A DNA stretch of 64,000 nt from Variovorax sp. J22G73 (GCF_030317035.1 NZ_JASZYK010000016.1:62001-126000), one strand, 5' to 3'. Counted from the stretch's first letter, positions 8,114 to 17,506 are shown. Notes: generated from the letters alone by a model not told the origin. Translations and numbers: made by a program.

Positions 8114-10150
8114 ATGGCTGACTCCTCCAATACCAAACTCCCGTTCCAGGCCGAAGTCGCGCAACTGCTGCACCTCGTCACGCATGCGCTGTACTCGAAC
8201 AAGGAAATCTTTCTTCGCGAGCTGATCTCGAACGCATCGGACGCCTGCGACAAGCTGCGCTTCGAGGCGCTCGACCATCCCGAGCTGTACGAAGACCAGC
8301 CCGAGCTCGACGTTCGCCTGAGCTTCGACAAGGCCGCGCGCACGCTCACCATCACCGACAAGGGCATCGGCCTGTCGCGCCAGGAGGCCATCGACAACCT
8401 CGGCACCATCGCCAAGAGCGGCACCAAGGACTTCATGAGCAAGCTGAGCGGCGACCAGAAGGCCGACGCGCAGCTCATCGGCCAGTTCGGCGTGGGCTTC
8501 TACTCGGGCTTCATCGTGGCCGACAAGATCTCGGTCGAGTCGCGCCGCGCGGGCCTGCCCGCAGAGCAAGGCGTGCGCTGGGTCAGCGGCGGTGCCGGCG
8601 ACTTCGAGGTGGCCGACATCACGCGCGCCGCGCGCGGCACCAGCATCACGCTGCACCTGCGCGACGATGCCGACGAATACCTCAACGCCTGGAAGCTCAA
8701 GCAAATCGTCGGCAAGTACTCCGACCACATCTCCCTGCCCATCCTGATGGAAAAGGAAGAGTGGAAGGAAGGCGAGAACGACCAGCCCGGCGACATGGTG
8801 AAGACCGGCGAGTGGGAAACCGTCAACAAGGCCAACGCCCTGTGGAGCCGCCCCAAGAAGGACATCAGCACCGAGCAGTACGAAGAGTTCTACAAGAGCA
8901 TCAGCCACGACTTCGAGGCGCCCCTGGCCTGGAGCCACAACCGCGTGGAAGGCAGCACCGAGTACACGCAGCTGCTCTACATTCCGGCCAAGGCGCCGTT
9001 CGACCTGTGGAACCGCGAGAAGAGCGCGGGCGTGAAGCTGTACGTGAAGCGCGTGTTCATCATGGACGACGCCGAGGCGCTGATGCCCAGCTACCTGCGC
9101 TTCGTGAAGGGCGTGATCGATTCGGCCGACCTGCCGCTGAACGTGAGCCGCGAGCTGCTGCAGGAAAGCCGTGACGTGAAGGCCATTCGCGAAGGCAGCA
9201 CCAAGCGCGTGCTCGGCATGCTCGAAGACCTGGCGAAGAAGCAGAAGACCGGCCCTGAAAGCAGCGAAGGCAAGATCGACGTGGGCTCGGGCGAATCGGT
9301 GCCCGCGCCCGAGCCGACCGAGGCCGTGACGGACGTGGTCGACAAGAACGCGCCCACCGCCGCCGAAGCCGCCGCGGCGCATGCCGACGAATCCGGCAAG
9401 TACGCCAGGTTCTACGCCGAGTTCGGCGCGGTGCTGAAGGAAGGCCTGGGCGAGGACATGGGCAACCGCGACCGCATCGCCAAGCTGCTGCGCTACGCCT
9501 CCACCACCACCGACACGGTGAGCGTGAGCTTCGCGGACTACAAGGCCCGCATGAAGGACGGGCAGGACGCCATCTACTACATCACCGCCGACACGCTGGC
9601 CGGCGCCAAGAACAGCCCGCAGCTCGAGGTCTTCAAGAAGAAGGGCATCGAGGTGCTGCTGATGACCGACCGCGTGGACGAGTGGGCGCTGAACTACCTC
9701 AACGAGTTCGACGGCACGCCGCTGCAAAGCGTGGCCAAGGGCGCGGTCGACCTGGGCAAGCTGCAGGACGACGACGAGAAGAAGGCCGCCGAGCAGGCCG
9801 CCGAGTCGTTCAAGCCGCTGCTGGAGAAGCTCAAGGAAGCGCTCAAGGACAAGGCCGACGACGTGCGCGTGACCACCCGCCTGGTCGACTCGCCCGCCTG
9901 CCTGGTGGTGCAGGACGGCGGCATGAGCACGCAGCTCGCGCGCATGCTCAAGCAGGCCGGCCAGCCCGCGCCCGAGCTCAAGCCGGTGCTCGAGGTGAAC
10001 GCCGAGCATCCGCTGGTGAAGAAGCTCGAAGGCTCCGCGCACTTCGACGACCTGGCGAACATCCTGTTCGACCAGGCGCTGCTGGCCGAAGGCGGCCTGC
10101 CGGCCGACCCCGCGGCCTATGTGAGGCGCGTGAACGCGCTGCTGGTGTGA
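8114..10150 (+). CDS. htpG: Molecular chaperone HtpG (Hsp90)
   Basis: A 678-residue Hsp90 that uses ATP to remodel client proteins in the cytoplasm during stress. The N-terminal GHKL ATPase domain shows FLRELISNASDACDKLRF, DKGIGLSRQEAIDNLGTIAKSG and GQFGVGFYSGFIVAD. The middle domain carries the invariant arginine region PLNVSRELLQESRDVKAIR, and the C-terminal dimerisation domain follows. E. coli HtpG has about 624 residues; the extra length is mostly an Ala/Pro/Glu-rich insert at about residues 375-430 (GPESSEGKIDVGSGE to AAAAHADESG) in the middle domain just before YARFYAEFG. A sigma-32 promoter lies upstream, and the stop overlaps the next gene's GTG. Confidence 0.97.
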   Translation: MADSSNTKLPFQAEVAQLLHLVTHALYSNKEIFLRELISNASDACDKLRFEALDHPELYEDQPELDVRLSFDKAARTLTITDKGIGLSRQEAIDNLGTIAKSGTKDFMSKLSGDQKADAQLIGQFGVGFYSGFIVADKISVESRRAGLPAEQGVRWVSGGAGDFEVADITRAARGTSITLHLRDDADEYLNAWKLKQIVGKYSDHISLPILMEKEEWKEGENDQPGDMVKTGEWETVNKANALWSRPKKDISTEQYEEFYKSISHDFEAPLAWSHNRVEGSTEYTQLLYIPAKAPFDLWNREKSAGVKLYVKRVFIMDDAEALMPSYLRFVKGVIDSADLPLNVSRELLQESRDVKAIREGSTKRVLGMLEDLAKKQKTGPESSEGKIDVGSGESVPAPEPTEAVTDVVDKNAPTAAEAAAAHADESGKYARFYAEFGAVLKEGLGEDMGNRDRIAKLLRYASTTTDTVSVSFADYKARMKDGQDAIYYITADTLAGAKNSPQLEVFKKKGIEVLLMTDRVDEWALNYLNEFDGTPLQSVAKGAVDLGKLQDDDEKKAAEQAAESFKPLLEKLKEALKDKADDVRVTTRLVDSPACLVVQDGGMSTQLARMLKQAGQPAPELKPVLEVNAEHPLVKKLEGSAHFDDLANILFDQALLAEGGLPADPAAYVRRVNALLV

Positions 10151-10821
10151 CGCCGCGGCCGCGCGTCGTCCGTGGTGCGGCCCTGGCTTCGGCCGGGCTG
10201 GTGTTGCTGATGGCGGGCGGCTGCTCGCACTACCACGTGGGGATTCCGCTGGTCCCCGGGCTCTCGCTGGGGCTCGGCGCCACGAAGGACGGCAATTTTT
10301 CCGTCGGCCTGAACACCGGCTTCGGCCCGCTGGGCGCGGGCGTGGCGGTGAACAACGGCGGGCAGGTGACCGGCTCGGCCGGCGCGGCTGTCGGCGTCGG
10401 GCCGATGAGCACCGGGGTCGGCAAGGGCGCGGTGCTGTACGACCCGAAGACGGCGCCGGTCGCACCGACCGCACCGGCCGTCGCGGGTGGTGCGCCCGTT
10501 GCGGGTGGTGCGGTGGCCGCGGCAACCCCGGCTCCGGCGGCCACGCCGGTGCGCTATTCGACGCCCGCCGATCCCTTCACACCCATCGCGGCCGCCTCGC
10601 CTGCGACGGCTGCGCCAGCGGCAACTACGACGCCGCCGGCGCGTGCCACGGCCCCGGCCAGGGCACCGCTGGTCAAGATCACGCGCCCGCCGCCGCAGCC
10701 TCCCATGCCGGCGACACCCGCGGTGAACGTCAGCTACCGCACCCCTGCTGTCGCCGCTGCCGCGGCCTCCGCGCGCGATGCCGGCACCCCCGGTTCCCCG
10801 GGCAACCCCATCGCCCCCTGA
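10147..10821 (+). CDS. Putative lipoprotein, low-complexity, unknown function
   Basis: A 224-residue protein. The only fitting start is a GTG at 10147 overlapping the htpG stop (GTGTGA), which implies coupling. Residues 1-22 form a lipoprotein signal with a lipobox-like LLMAGGC, so Cys22 or its neighbourhood is probably acylated. The next 60 residues are Gly-rich (GLSLGLGATKDGNFSVG, GAGVAVNNGGQVTGSAG), and the remainder is an Ala/Pro/Thr-rich disordered tail. I do not recognise a family. A role with HtpG is not implied, since overlap alone explains co-transcription. Confidence 0.6.
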   Translation: MTPRPRVVRGAALASAGLVLLMAGGCSHYHVGIPLVPGLSLGLGATKDGNFSVGLNTGFGPLGAGVAVNNGGQVTGSAGAAVGVGPMSTGVGKGAVLYDPKTAPVAPTAPAVAGGAPVAGGAVAAATPAPAATPVRYSTPADPFTPIAAASPATAAPAATTTPPARATAPARAPLVKITRPPPQPPMPATPAVNVSYRTPAVAAAAASARDAGTPGSPGNPIAP

Positions 10822-10942
10822 CCGGGCGACCACCCCCCGTTCCCCGTCCCCCCGTTCGCAAGGACAAGGCCGCGCCGCGAGCAGGGCGGGCTGCTGTCGG
10901 CCTAACATGGCGGCTCCTTCTCCTTCGGAGACCGACGCCCCC

Positions 10943-11938
10943 ATGACCCGCAGACCGCTGCTGCTGCAACTCCTGGCGCTGGCCGCCCTGGCCGCCACGG
11001 CGCTGCCCCGCGCGGGCAAGGCGCAGTTCGCCTCCTCCGTCTATCCCGTCAAGCCCATCCGCTGGATCGTGCCGTACCCGGCCGGTGCCGGCGCCGACAT
11101 CGTGGCGCGTACCATCGGCACGCAGCTGGCCATCGACGCGGGCCAGCCGGTGCTCATCGAGAACCGTGCCGGCGGCAACACCGCGCTGGGCGCCATCGAG
11201 GCCGCCCGCGCCGCCGCCGACGGCTACACCTTGCTGTCGGCCGACAACGGCATGCTGGTGTTCAACCCCGCGCTGTACCGCAACCTCAGCTACAACCCGT
11301 CGCGCGACTTCGCCCCTGTCACCCTGCTGGGCCGGTTGCCCATGGTGATGCTGGTCGGCCCGTCCAGCGGCCAGAAGGACGCCAAGGCCTTCATCGAGGA
11401 CGCGCGCGCCTTCCCCGGCAAGGTGAGCTTCGCCTCGGCCGGCACCGGCAGCCCGCAGCACCTGGCCATGGAGCTGCTGGAGCGCGAAGCCGGGCTGGAG
11501 ATGGTGCACGTGCCCTACCGCGCCGCCGCGCCCGCCCTGGCCGACGTTGCCGGCGGCCAGCTGCCCGTGATGATGTGCGACCTGGCCGCCTCGCGCCGCT
11601 TCATCCAGAGCGGCAAGCTGCGCGCGCTGGCCGTGGCGCACCCGCAGCGGCTGAAGGAGCTGGCCGGCGTGCCCACCTTCGCCGAGCTCGGCATGCCGCA
11701 CGTGGAGGCCGCCGCGCTCATGGGCCTGGTGGTGCCGGCCAGCACCCCGGGCGAACTCGTGTCGCGGCTGCAGCAGTCGGTGGCCAACGCCATCCACAAC
11801 CCGGCCGTGCAGCGCAAGCTGGCCGAGTTCGGCGTCGAGCCCGTGGGCGACGCACCCAGCCAGTTCGCGGCGCTGCTGCAGGGGGAGTCGGCCCGGTGGC
11901 ATCCGCTGATCCGGGACCTGAACCTCACGTTGGATTAG
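10943..11938 (+). CDS. Bug-family (TctC-like) periplasmic receptor
   Basis: A 331-residue tripartite tricarboxylate transporter receptor. The ATG at 10943 opens an exported N-terminus with an Arg pair (MTRRPLLLQLLALAAL). Family hallmarks follow: VKPIRWIVPYPAGAGADIVAR, the ligand-loop region VLIENRAGGNTALGA, then VSFASAGTGSPQHLA, VPYRAAAPALADVAGGQLPVM and SGKLRALAVAH. Such receptors bind small organic acids or amides by a two-lobed Venus-flytrap. No TctA/TctB genes are near, as is common for Bug genes. The ligand is unknown. Confidence 0.9.
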   Translation: MTRRPLLLQLLALAALAATALPRAGKAQFASSVYPVKPIRWIVPYPAGAGADIVARTIGTQLAIDAGQPVLIENRAGGNTALGAIEAARAAADGYTLLSADNGMLVFNPALYRNLSYNPSRDFAPVTLLGRLPMVMLVGPSSGQKDAKAFIEDARAFPGKVSFASAGTGSPQHLAMELLEREAGLEMVHVPYRAAAPALADVAGGQLPVMMCDLAASRRFIQSGKLRALAVAHPQRLKELAGVPTFAELGMPHVEAAALMGLVVPASTPGELVSRLQQSVANAIHNPAVQRKLAEFGVEPVGDAPSQFAALLQGESARWHPLIRDLNLTLD

Positions 11939-11993
11939 CAGGGCTTCTGCTTCCGCAAGGGCTGGGTTCGAACGGCCGTACCCGGCGGCCTGC

Positions 11994-13139
11994 TCACCCG
12001 TCCCGAAGGACTTGCTCGCCCGTCACACGCTCCGCGCCGGCAAGCCGGGACAGCAGCGCAGTCCAATGCCCGAGCCGATCGACAGCGCCCTGCCGACCTT
12101 CGTCGGCATTTCCGGAACCCGCCGGCAGGGCCAGCAGTTCCCCGGCAGCAACAGCCACGGCCCGCGCGAACTTCGCCGCGTCGCCACGCCACACCACCAC
12201 GCGGTGCGTCAGGCCGAGCTGCGCCGCGCGCCCCGCGTTGATCGCCTGCTCGGGCTGGTCCGTCAGCAGCAGCAGGATCGGCTTTCGGTAGACCGACGCG
12301 ATCGACAGCGCCGCCATGCCCGGCGCCGAGACGATGAACGCGCTGTGCGCCGCCGCCTCGATCCAGTGCTCATCCCGCGCGTGCCAGTGCGCGCGCTGCG
12401 CATAGCCCTCGCCGACCAGGTGCGCGGGCACGCCCGCGTCGGCCAGGCCCTGCTCCAGGCCGTCCGCGAGCGCTGCGTCCTTGAAGTGCGGGTTCAGGTA
12501 CACGGCCGCCACGCGCTGCGCCGCATCGCTGTGGTCCACCGCATCGACCACCGCGACCGGGGTGGCCAGCCGGTGGCGCCCGTGGCCGTCGTGCTGGGGC
12601 TCGCCATACGCGAAGTCGTGCTCGATGCGCGCGCGGCTGCGGTCGATCTGCCACGCCACGATGCCGCCGAACAGCCTGGCGACCGGGCCCGGCATGCGGC
12701 CCTTGAAGTTGGTTTCGAGCGCGCGCCGCAAGCTCGCGCCGTACACATGCACCACCTTGCGCCGCCAGAACGGCAGCCAGCCCATCAGCAGCAGCGCGGG
12801 GTGGAACGAGTCGTTCACCACCAGGTCCGCGTGGCGGAAATGCGCGCTCAGCGTGCCCACGTCGCGCAGCATGCGCCCGGGGTGGAACATGTAGTGCGCC
12901 ACGTTGCGGTCGGTCTCGCGGCGCAGCATGTTCTGCTGCGCGTCGAACTGCACCGCGTAGTGGCGCGAGAGCACCGGCGCGTCGATGCCGAAGCCCGCCA
13001 GAAAGCGCGCGCCCTCGTCGGACGTGGTGAGCACCTGTACCTGCGCGCCGGCCGCGCGCAGCGCATGCGTGAGCAGCTGCGCGCGCATCAGGTGGCCGCG
13101 CGCGTCCGCGGTCGCGAGGTAGAGGATGCGCGGGGGCAT
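11994..13139 (-). CDS. GT-B glycosyltransferase, MurG/UGT-like
   Basis: A 381-residue predicted sugar transferase. I chose ATG at 13139 because the protein then begins with the first Rossmann strand (MPPRILYLATADARGHLMRA, with the acceptor-domain GH motif). An in-frame GTG at 13178 is an alternative. The C-terminal donor-binding domain has SAPGMAALSIASVYRKPILL followed by DQPEQAINA (about residues 270-300), the pattern of GT28/GT1 enzymes (a glycine-rich loop, then a Q..NA element). It probably adds a nucleotide-activated sugar to a lipid or small acceptor at the inner membrane. It is the last gene of the 16051-11994 set, with UDP-glucose dehydrogenase next door as a possible UDP-sugar supplier. 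Confidence 0.75.
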   Translation of the reverse strand: MPPRILYLATADARGHLMRAQLLTHALRAAGAQVQVLTTSDEGARFLAGFGIDAPVLSRHYAVQFDAQQNMLRRETDRNVAHYMFHPGRMLRDVGTLSAHFRHADLVVNDSFHPALLLMGWLPFWRRKVVHVYGASLRRALETNFKGRMPGPVARLFGGIVAWQIDRSRARIEHDFAYGEPQHDGHGRHRLATPVAVVDAVDHSDAAQRVAAVYLNPHFKDAALADGLEQGLADAGVPAHLVGEGYAQRAHWHARDEHWIEAAAHSAFIVSAPGMAALSIASVYRKPILLLLTDQPEQAINAGRAAQLGLTHRVVVWRGDAAKFARAVAVAAGELLALPAGSGNADEGRQGAVDRLGHWTALLSRLAGAERVTGEQVLRDG

Positions 13140-13188
13140 CGGCGCGGGGGTCAACTGGCGCGCGTCACTTGCAGGCACTTGGCAGGTG

Positions 13189-13950
13189 TCACGCGTGCAC
13201 GGGCCGCGCCGCGCCGGGTCGCAGCCGCAAGGCCACGCCGGCGAGCCACATGCCCAGCGCGCCGGTCACGCCGAAGCCGCGCTCGGTGTCGCGCACCTCG
13301 CCCATCAGTTGCGCCAGCCGCGCCTGCTCGTGCGGCGCCACGCAGCGCTGCAGCGTGTGGCTGCACAGCCGGATGTGGCGGTCTTCGTCGGCCAGCACGC
13401 GCGTGAGCAAGGGGTGCAGCGCATGCTGCTCGCCGATCAGCGCGCAATGGCGCTGCAGGATGCGCGAGGCCATCTGCTCGGCCGCCAGGCCGATGGCATA
13501 GGCCGGCACCAGCCCGCCCTGCGCGAAGTGCGGCGCATGGCGGCGAATGAGCGCCTGCCAGCGCGCGAGCTTGCGGCGGCTGAACCAGTCGGGCCGCGGC
13601 GCTTCTTCGGGCGACGCCGCGGCCTGCGCGCTGCCGCCGCGTTCGACGATGGCCTGCGCGAACAGGCGCGCATGCAGCTGCTCGTCGGCCAGGTGCTGGT
13701 CGAGCTGGCGCACCAGCCAGTCGGGCGGCGCGATGCGCAGCTCGCGCTGCAGCGCCTGCTCCGAAGACTCTTCACCCACCAGGTAGAAGCGCAGCAGCAG
13801 CATCTCGCCCGCGTTGCTCGCATGCAGCTGGCGCAGCGCGGCGCGCTTCACGTGGTGCACCAGCCGCGCCTGCAGCGCCGGCCAGCCGCGCAGGGGCGGC
13901 GGCAGGAGGCAGTCGAAGCCGGGTGCGATGGAAGGGCGTTCAGCGTCCAT
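13189..13950 (-). CDS. Ferritin-like di-iron protein
   Basis: A 253-residue helical protein with a complete di-iron ligand set: Glu49 (HASNAGEMLLLRFY), Glu90-x-x-His93 (ADEQLHARLF), Glu158 (LAAEQMASRIL) and Glu189-x-x-His192 (DEDRHIRL). That is the E, ExxH, E, ExxH pattern of ferritin-like oxygenases and oxidases. A hydrophobic C-terminal segment (GALGMWLAGVALRL) may be membrane-associated. The start ATG overlaps the previous gene by 11 bases. Context with two glycosyltransferases and an exported protein suggests an oxidation step on an envelope glycan or lipid; the substrate is unknown. Confidence 0.7.
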   Translation of the reverse strand: MDAERPSIAPGFDCLLPPPLRGWPALQARLVHHVKRAALRQLHASNAGEMLLLRFYLVGEESSEQALQRELRIAPPDWLVRQLDQHLADEQLHARLFAQAIVERGGSAQAAASPEEAPRPDWFSRRKLARWQALIRRHAPHFAQGGLVPAYAIGLAAEQMASRILQRHCALIGEQHALHPLLTRVLADEDRHIRLCSHTLQRCVAPHEQARLAQLMGEVRDTERGFGVTGALGMWLAGVALRLRPGAARPVHA

Positions 13951-14953
13951 CGGCCTTCGCCTGCGGGCTCGCGGGCTGCTGCTGTTGCTGCCAGCCCAGC
14001 ACCAGCCCGATGAAGCTGTCCTGCAGGAACGCGCGCGCCGCCGCGTCGGCGCCGGCGAACTCGCGCTGCTGCCCGTCGTAGCGCACATAGCCCTTGCCGT
14101 TGGTGGCGCCCAGCACCAGCTTCTCGTTCTTGTGGAAGCCGCGCTGCAGCAGCGGTTGCAGCAGCGACTGCTGTTCGAGCCCGTACAGGAACAGGTCGCG
14201 CTGCACCACCTGGCGCGGGATCTTGCCGCTGAGCGCCTGCAGCTCCAGCGTCCAGTTGCCCTGCCGCATGGCGTCGGCCAGTTCGCGGCCCTTGGCGCCG
14301 GGCGCGCGAAAACGCGCGCGCGCCACCGACTTGGAGGCCTTGCTCAGCCCCAGGCCGATGGTGATGTCGGCGTCCTTGGCGCCATCGGTGCGGTTGTCGT
14401 CCACCTGCACCAGCACGTTGGCCAGGCGCGCGGTGAGCGACGGCTTGGCCAGCGCCTCGACCACCTGGTCGGCAGAGAGCACCACGCGGTCGGTGCCGGC
14501 GTCGTTCACCACCACCTGGTAGGGGTCGATGCGGATGTCGCTGAACTCGTCGCCGAGGGGCGAGTGCGCATGGCTGCTCACCGACCACTCGGTGCCCGAG
14601 CGGCTCAGCAGCGCATGAAAGGTGAGCGGCACGCGCTGGCCGCTGCGCGCCTGGCCGGAGCCCTGCAGCAGCATGTCGCCGACGATGGTTTTTTCCGCAT
14701 AGCTGCGCGTGTTGGCGAAGCGGATGGTGTGCGCGGCGCTGTCGAGCGCCGCGCGGGTGTCGGCGTCGTCCAGCGCGAGGCGATTGCAGTCGTTGCCGGC
14801 GCCCGCGAGCGCGGCGAAAGGGCAGCCCGCGTCGGACCTGAAGTTGAAGACGCCGCGGCCGGCGAAGTCGGCGGCATGGGCGAAGGCGCAGGCGCCGGCG
14901 AGCGCGAGGCCCAGCGCCAATCGGTGGCCGATGAAGGAGGAGCGGATGTGCAT
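13940..14953 (-). CDS. Exported protein of unknown function
   Basis: A 337-residue protein with a signal peptide (MHIRSSFIGHRLALGLALAG to FAHA), so it is periplasmic or surface-located. Visible are two or three cysteines near the N-terminus (GCPFAALAGAGNDCNRL), a central beta-rich domain (VNDAGTDRVVLSADQVVEAL), and a Gln-rich C-terminus (WQQQQQPASP). I do not recognise a named family. The gene overlaps the di-iron protein gene downstream by 11 bases and follows the GT2 gene, so the four genes probably form one operon. Confidence 0.6.
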   Translation of the reverse strand: MHIRSSFIGHRLALGLALAGACAFAHAADFAGRGVFNFRSDAGCPFAALAGAGNDCNRLALDDADTRAALDSAAHTIRFANTRSYAEKTIVGDMLLQGSGQARSGQRVPLTFHALLSRSGTEWSVSSHAHSPLGDEFSDIRIDPYQVVVNDAGTDRVVLSADQVVEALAKPSLTARLANVLVQVDDNRTDGAKDADITIGLGLSKASKSVARARFRAPGAKGRELADAMRQGNWTLELQALSGKIPRQVVQRDLFLYGLEQQSLLQPLLQRGFHKNEKLVLGATNGKGYVRYDGQQREFAGADAAARAFLQDSFIGLVLGWQQQQQPASPQAKADGR

Positions 14954-15025
14954 GGTCTTGTCTTGTTGTTCTTCTTCGGGAGATGCCGTCAAGTGCAGCG
15001 AAAGGCTGTGAATTTCGAGACGAGC

Positions 15026-16051
15026 TCAGGGCCGGTGGTACGACAGCGCCTGCGCATCCGCGTTGGTGCGCCCCGTGGTGTGCCAGCCGATGCCGCGCGC
15101 GAACGCGCCCAGCATGTCGACCGCCGAGAACCCGAGGATCAGCGCCACGCCCGCCAGCCAGCGCAGCCCGCGCAGGGGCGGCAGGTCCTGGTGGTTCAGC
15201 GCCCTCACGCTGAAGCCCAGCCGCGTGAACAGCACGGCCAGCGGCCCGATCGGGCCGCTCCTGGCCAGCCACTGCCAGCGCGGCGACACATAGCTGCGCA
15301 GCAGGTGCGGCGTGAGCGAGTAGGTGTCCTGCCCGCGCATCCAGCGCAGCTTGAGCGCCTCGGCGCGCGTGTCGGGCAGGTGGTGCTCGGTGTGGGCCGC
15401 CGCGGCGTAGTGGATGGGCACGCCCGCCGCCTTCAGCCGCATGCCCAGCACCTGGCAGTGCGCGCGGTACACGCCGTCCAGCGCCTGGTAGCTGTGCTGC
15501 GCGAACACCTCGCGGCGAAAGGCCACGTTGTTCGCGTAGAAGTTGCTCGTGGCGCCGGCATGGTCGGCGTTGGGGAAGTACATGAAGTCGATGGTGGTCA
15601 GCGCCGTGCCCACCACGTTGGCCGCGTAGCTGGTGCGCCCGGCCACCACGGCGGGGGCGTCGGCGCGCGTGAACGGCAGCAGCATCTGCAGCAGCCAGTC
15701 GTCGTCGGGCAGGCAGTCGGCGTCGGCGAACACCACGTGGGTGCAGCGCTGCGCGTCGGTGGCCTCGAAGCCGACGTTCTTCGCGTCGTAGTAGCCGGTG
15801 GTGGTGTCGATGCGCACGAACTCGACCGGGCGGCCCGCGAGCGCGCTCACGGCCTCGCAGGTGGCGGGGCTGAAGCCGTCGTGCGTGACGATCACCTGCG
15901 CCAGCGCGGTGAGCGGCAGCTTCTGTTTCGCCAGCAACGCGACCAGGCGCTGCAGGCTGGTGCTGGCCTTTGCCTCGGCATCGGCTCCGCCGCGCAGGTT
16001 GTTGGTCTCCAGGACCAGCGCGCAACGCGCGGCAACTTGATCGGGCATCAT
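15026..16051 (-). CDS. Family 2 (GT-A) glycosyltransferase
   Basis: A 341-residue enzyme. ATG at 16051 (first of two) follows AGGA at a good distance; an earlier ATG at 16072 is possible. The nucleotide-sugar binding fold has AQVIVTHDGFSPATCEAV and the metal-binding DAD at residues 110-112 (HVVFADADCLPDDDW). Near the C-terminus are hydrophobic stretches (PIGPLAVLFTRLGF, WLAGVALILGFSAVDMLGAF) that may anchor it in the inner membrane. It probably transfers a sugar to an envelope acceptor. It is first of the operon running to 11994, and UDP-glucose dehydrogenase is divergent 105 bases away. Confidence 0.8.
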   Translation of the reverse strand: MMPDQVAARCALVLETNNLRGGADAEAKASTSLQRLVALLAKQKLPLTALAQVIVTHDGFSPATCEAVSALAGRPVEFVRIDTTTGYYDAKNVGFEATDAQRCTHVVFADADCLPDDDWLLQMLLPFTRADAPAVVAGRTSYAANVVGTALTTIDFMYFPNADHAGATSNFYANNVAFRREVFAQHSYQALDGVYRAHCQVLGMRLKAAGVPIHYAAAAHTEHHLPDTRAEALKLRWMRGQDTYSLTPHLLRSYVSPRWQWLARSGPIGPLAVLFTRLGFSVRALNHQDLPPLRGLRWLAGVALILGFSAVDMLGAFARGIGWHTTGRTNADAQALSYHRP

Positions 16052-16156
16052 CGAATTTTCCTGTCCGGACATTGTTTTGAAGGCTTCCATCCTGCTTTTA
16101 TCGCACAACCGCGCCGGCGACCAGTGCGCCACATCAAGCGCGCCGAGGGCATGGTC

Positions 16157-17506
16157 ATGAAAGTCAGCCTCTTCGGCGCCGGCTACGTCGGCCTGAGCTT
16201 CGCCGCCACCCTGGCCGAGGCCGGCCACGAGGTGCTGTGCGCCGACGCCGACCTGGCCCGCATCGAGGGCCTGCAGCGCGGCCTGGTGCCCCTGCACGAA
16301 CCGGAGCTGGACGCGCTGGTGGCCGCCGGCCTGGCCGCCGGCACGCTGCGCTTCACCCCCGACGCGCACGCGGCCTGCGAGCATGGCGAGGTGATCTTCA
16401 TCGTGGTGAACACGCCCGCCGACGCCCAGGGCCGCGTCGACCTGCGGCATGTGATGGCGGTGGCCGCGGGCATCGGCCGGCACCGCGACCGCGAGGCGCT
16501 GGTGGTGTGCAAGTCGACGGCGCCCGTGGGCACCGCCGACCAGGTCGAGGCCGTGCTCGCCGGCGAGCTGGCGCAGCGCGGCGCGCGGCACCGCATCGCC
16601 GTGGCGGTGAACCCCGAGTTCCTGCGCGAAGGCTCGGCGGTGCGCGACTGCCGCGCGCCCGAGCGCGTCGTGATCGGCTCGCAAGACCCGTGGGCCATCG
16701 CGCTGCTGGCCCGGCTCTACGAACCCTTCGTTCGAGACCCGAAGCAGCTGCTGGTGATGGACCGCCGCTCCGCCGAGCTCACCAAGTACGCCGCCAACGC
16801 GATGCTGGCCACGCGCATCAGCTTCATGAACGAGATGGCGCGCGTGGCCGAGCAGGCGGGCGCCGACATCGACAGCGTGCGCCGCGGCATCGGCGCGGAC
16901 CGGCGCATCGGCCCCGACTTCCTGCAGGCCGGCGCCGGCTACGGCGGCTCCTGCCTCGCGAAGGACGTGCGCGCGCTGAAGCACGCGGCCGAGCGCGGCG
17001 GCCACGCGCTGCGCATCCTGTCGGCGGTGGAGGCCACCAACCACGAGCAGAAGGGCCGCCTGTTCGAGCTGATGACGCACCACTTCGAAGGCCGCATCGC
17101 GGGCAAGACCATCGCCGTGTGGGGCCTGGCCTTCAAGCCCGACACCGACGACATGCGCGACGCGCCGAGCCTGGTGCTGCTGGAGCGGCTGTGGGCCGCG
17201 GGCGCGCGCGTGCAGGTCTACGACCCGGCGGCGATGACGGCGGCGCGCGACATCGTCGGCGAACGCGCCGAACGTGGCGATGTGCGCTGGTGCGGCACGG
17301 CCGACGAGGCGCTGCAGGGCGCCGACGCGCTGGCGCTGGTCACCGAGTGGCCGGAGTTTCGCGCGCCCGATTTCGCGCGCATCGCGCAGGCGCTGCGCAC
17401 GCCGGCGCTTTTCGACGGCCGCAACCTGTACGACGCGGCGCAGGTCGAGGCCGCGGGCATCGCGTACTACGGCATCGGCCGCGGCCGGTCGTCAATGCGG
17501 CGTTGA
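16157..17506 (+). CDS. ugd: UDP-glucose 6-dehydrogenase
   Basis: A 449-residue NAD-dependent enzyme that oxidises UDP-glucose to UDP-glucuronate in the cytoplasm for envelope or capsule polysaccharide. The start ATG at 16157 follows GAGGG at seven bases and gives the NAD-binding N-terminus MKVSLFGAGYVGLSFAAT. Family motifs: CKSTAPVGTAD, NPEFLREGSAVRDC, the catalytic Cys at about 266 in AGYGGSCLAKD, and VWGLAFKPDTDDMRDAPS. It is divergent from the GT2/di-iron operon, which may consume its product. Its 3' end overlaps the CoA-transferase gene tail-to-tail by 15 bases. Confidence 0.95.
   Translation: MKVSLFGAGYVGLSFAATLAEAGHEVLCADADLARIEGLQRGLVPLHEPELDALVAAGLAAGTLRFTPDAHAACEHGEVIFIVVNTPADAQGRVDLRHVMAVAAGIGRHRDREALVVCKSTAPVGTADQVEAVLAGELAQRGARHRIAVAVNPEFLREGSAVRDCRAPERVVIGSQDPWAIALLARLYEPFVRDPKQLLVMDRRSAELTKYAANAMLATRISFMNEMARVAEQAGADIDSVRRGIGADRRIGPDFLQAGAGYGGSCLAKDVRALKHAAERGGHALRILSAVEATNHEQKGRLFELMTHHFEGRIAGKTIAVWGLAFKPDTDDMRDAPSLVLLERLWAAGARVQVYDPAAMTAARDIVGERAERGDVRWCGTADEALQGADALALVTEWPEFRAPDFARIAQALRTPALFDGRNLYDAAQVEAAGIAYYGIGRGRSSMRR

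Noticed and set aside
13814..16150. N-terminal extension of the ugd reading frame
   Set aside because: The open frame upstream of 16157 is antisense to GT2 and the exported protein genes; the Rossmann GAGYVG start and ribosome binding site place the true start at 16157.
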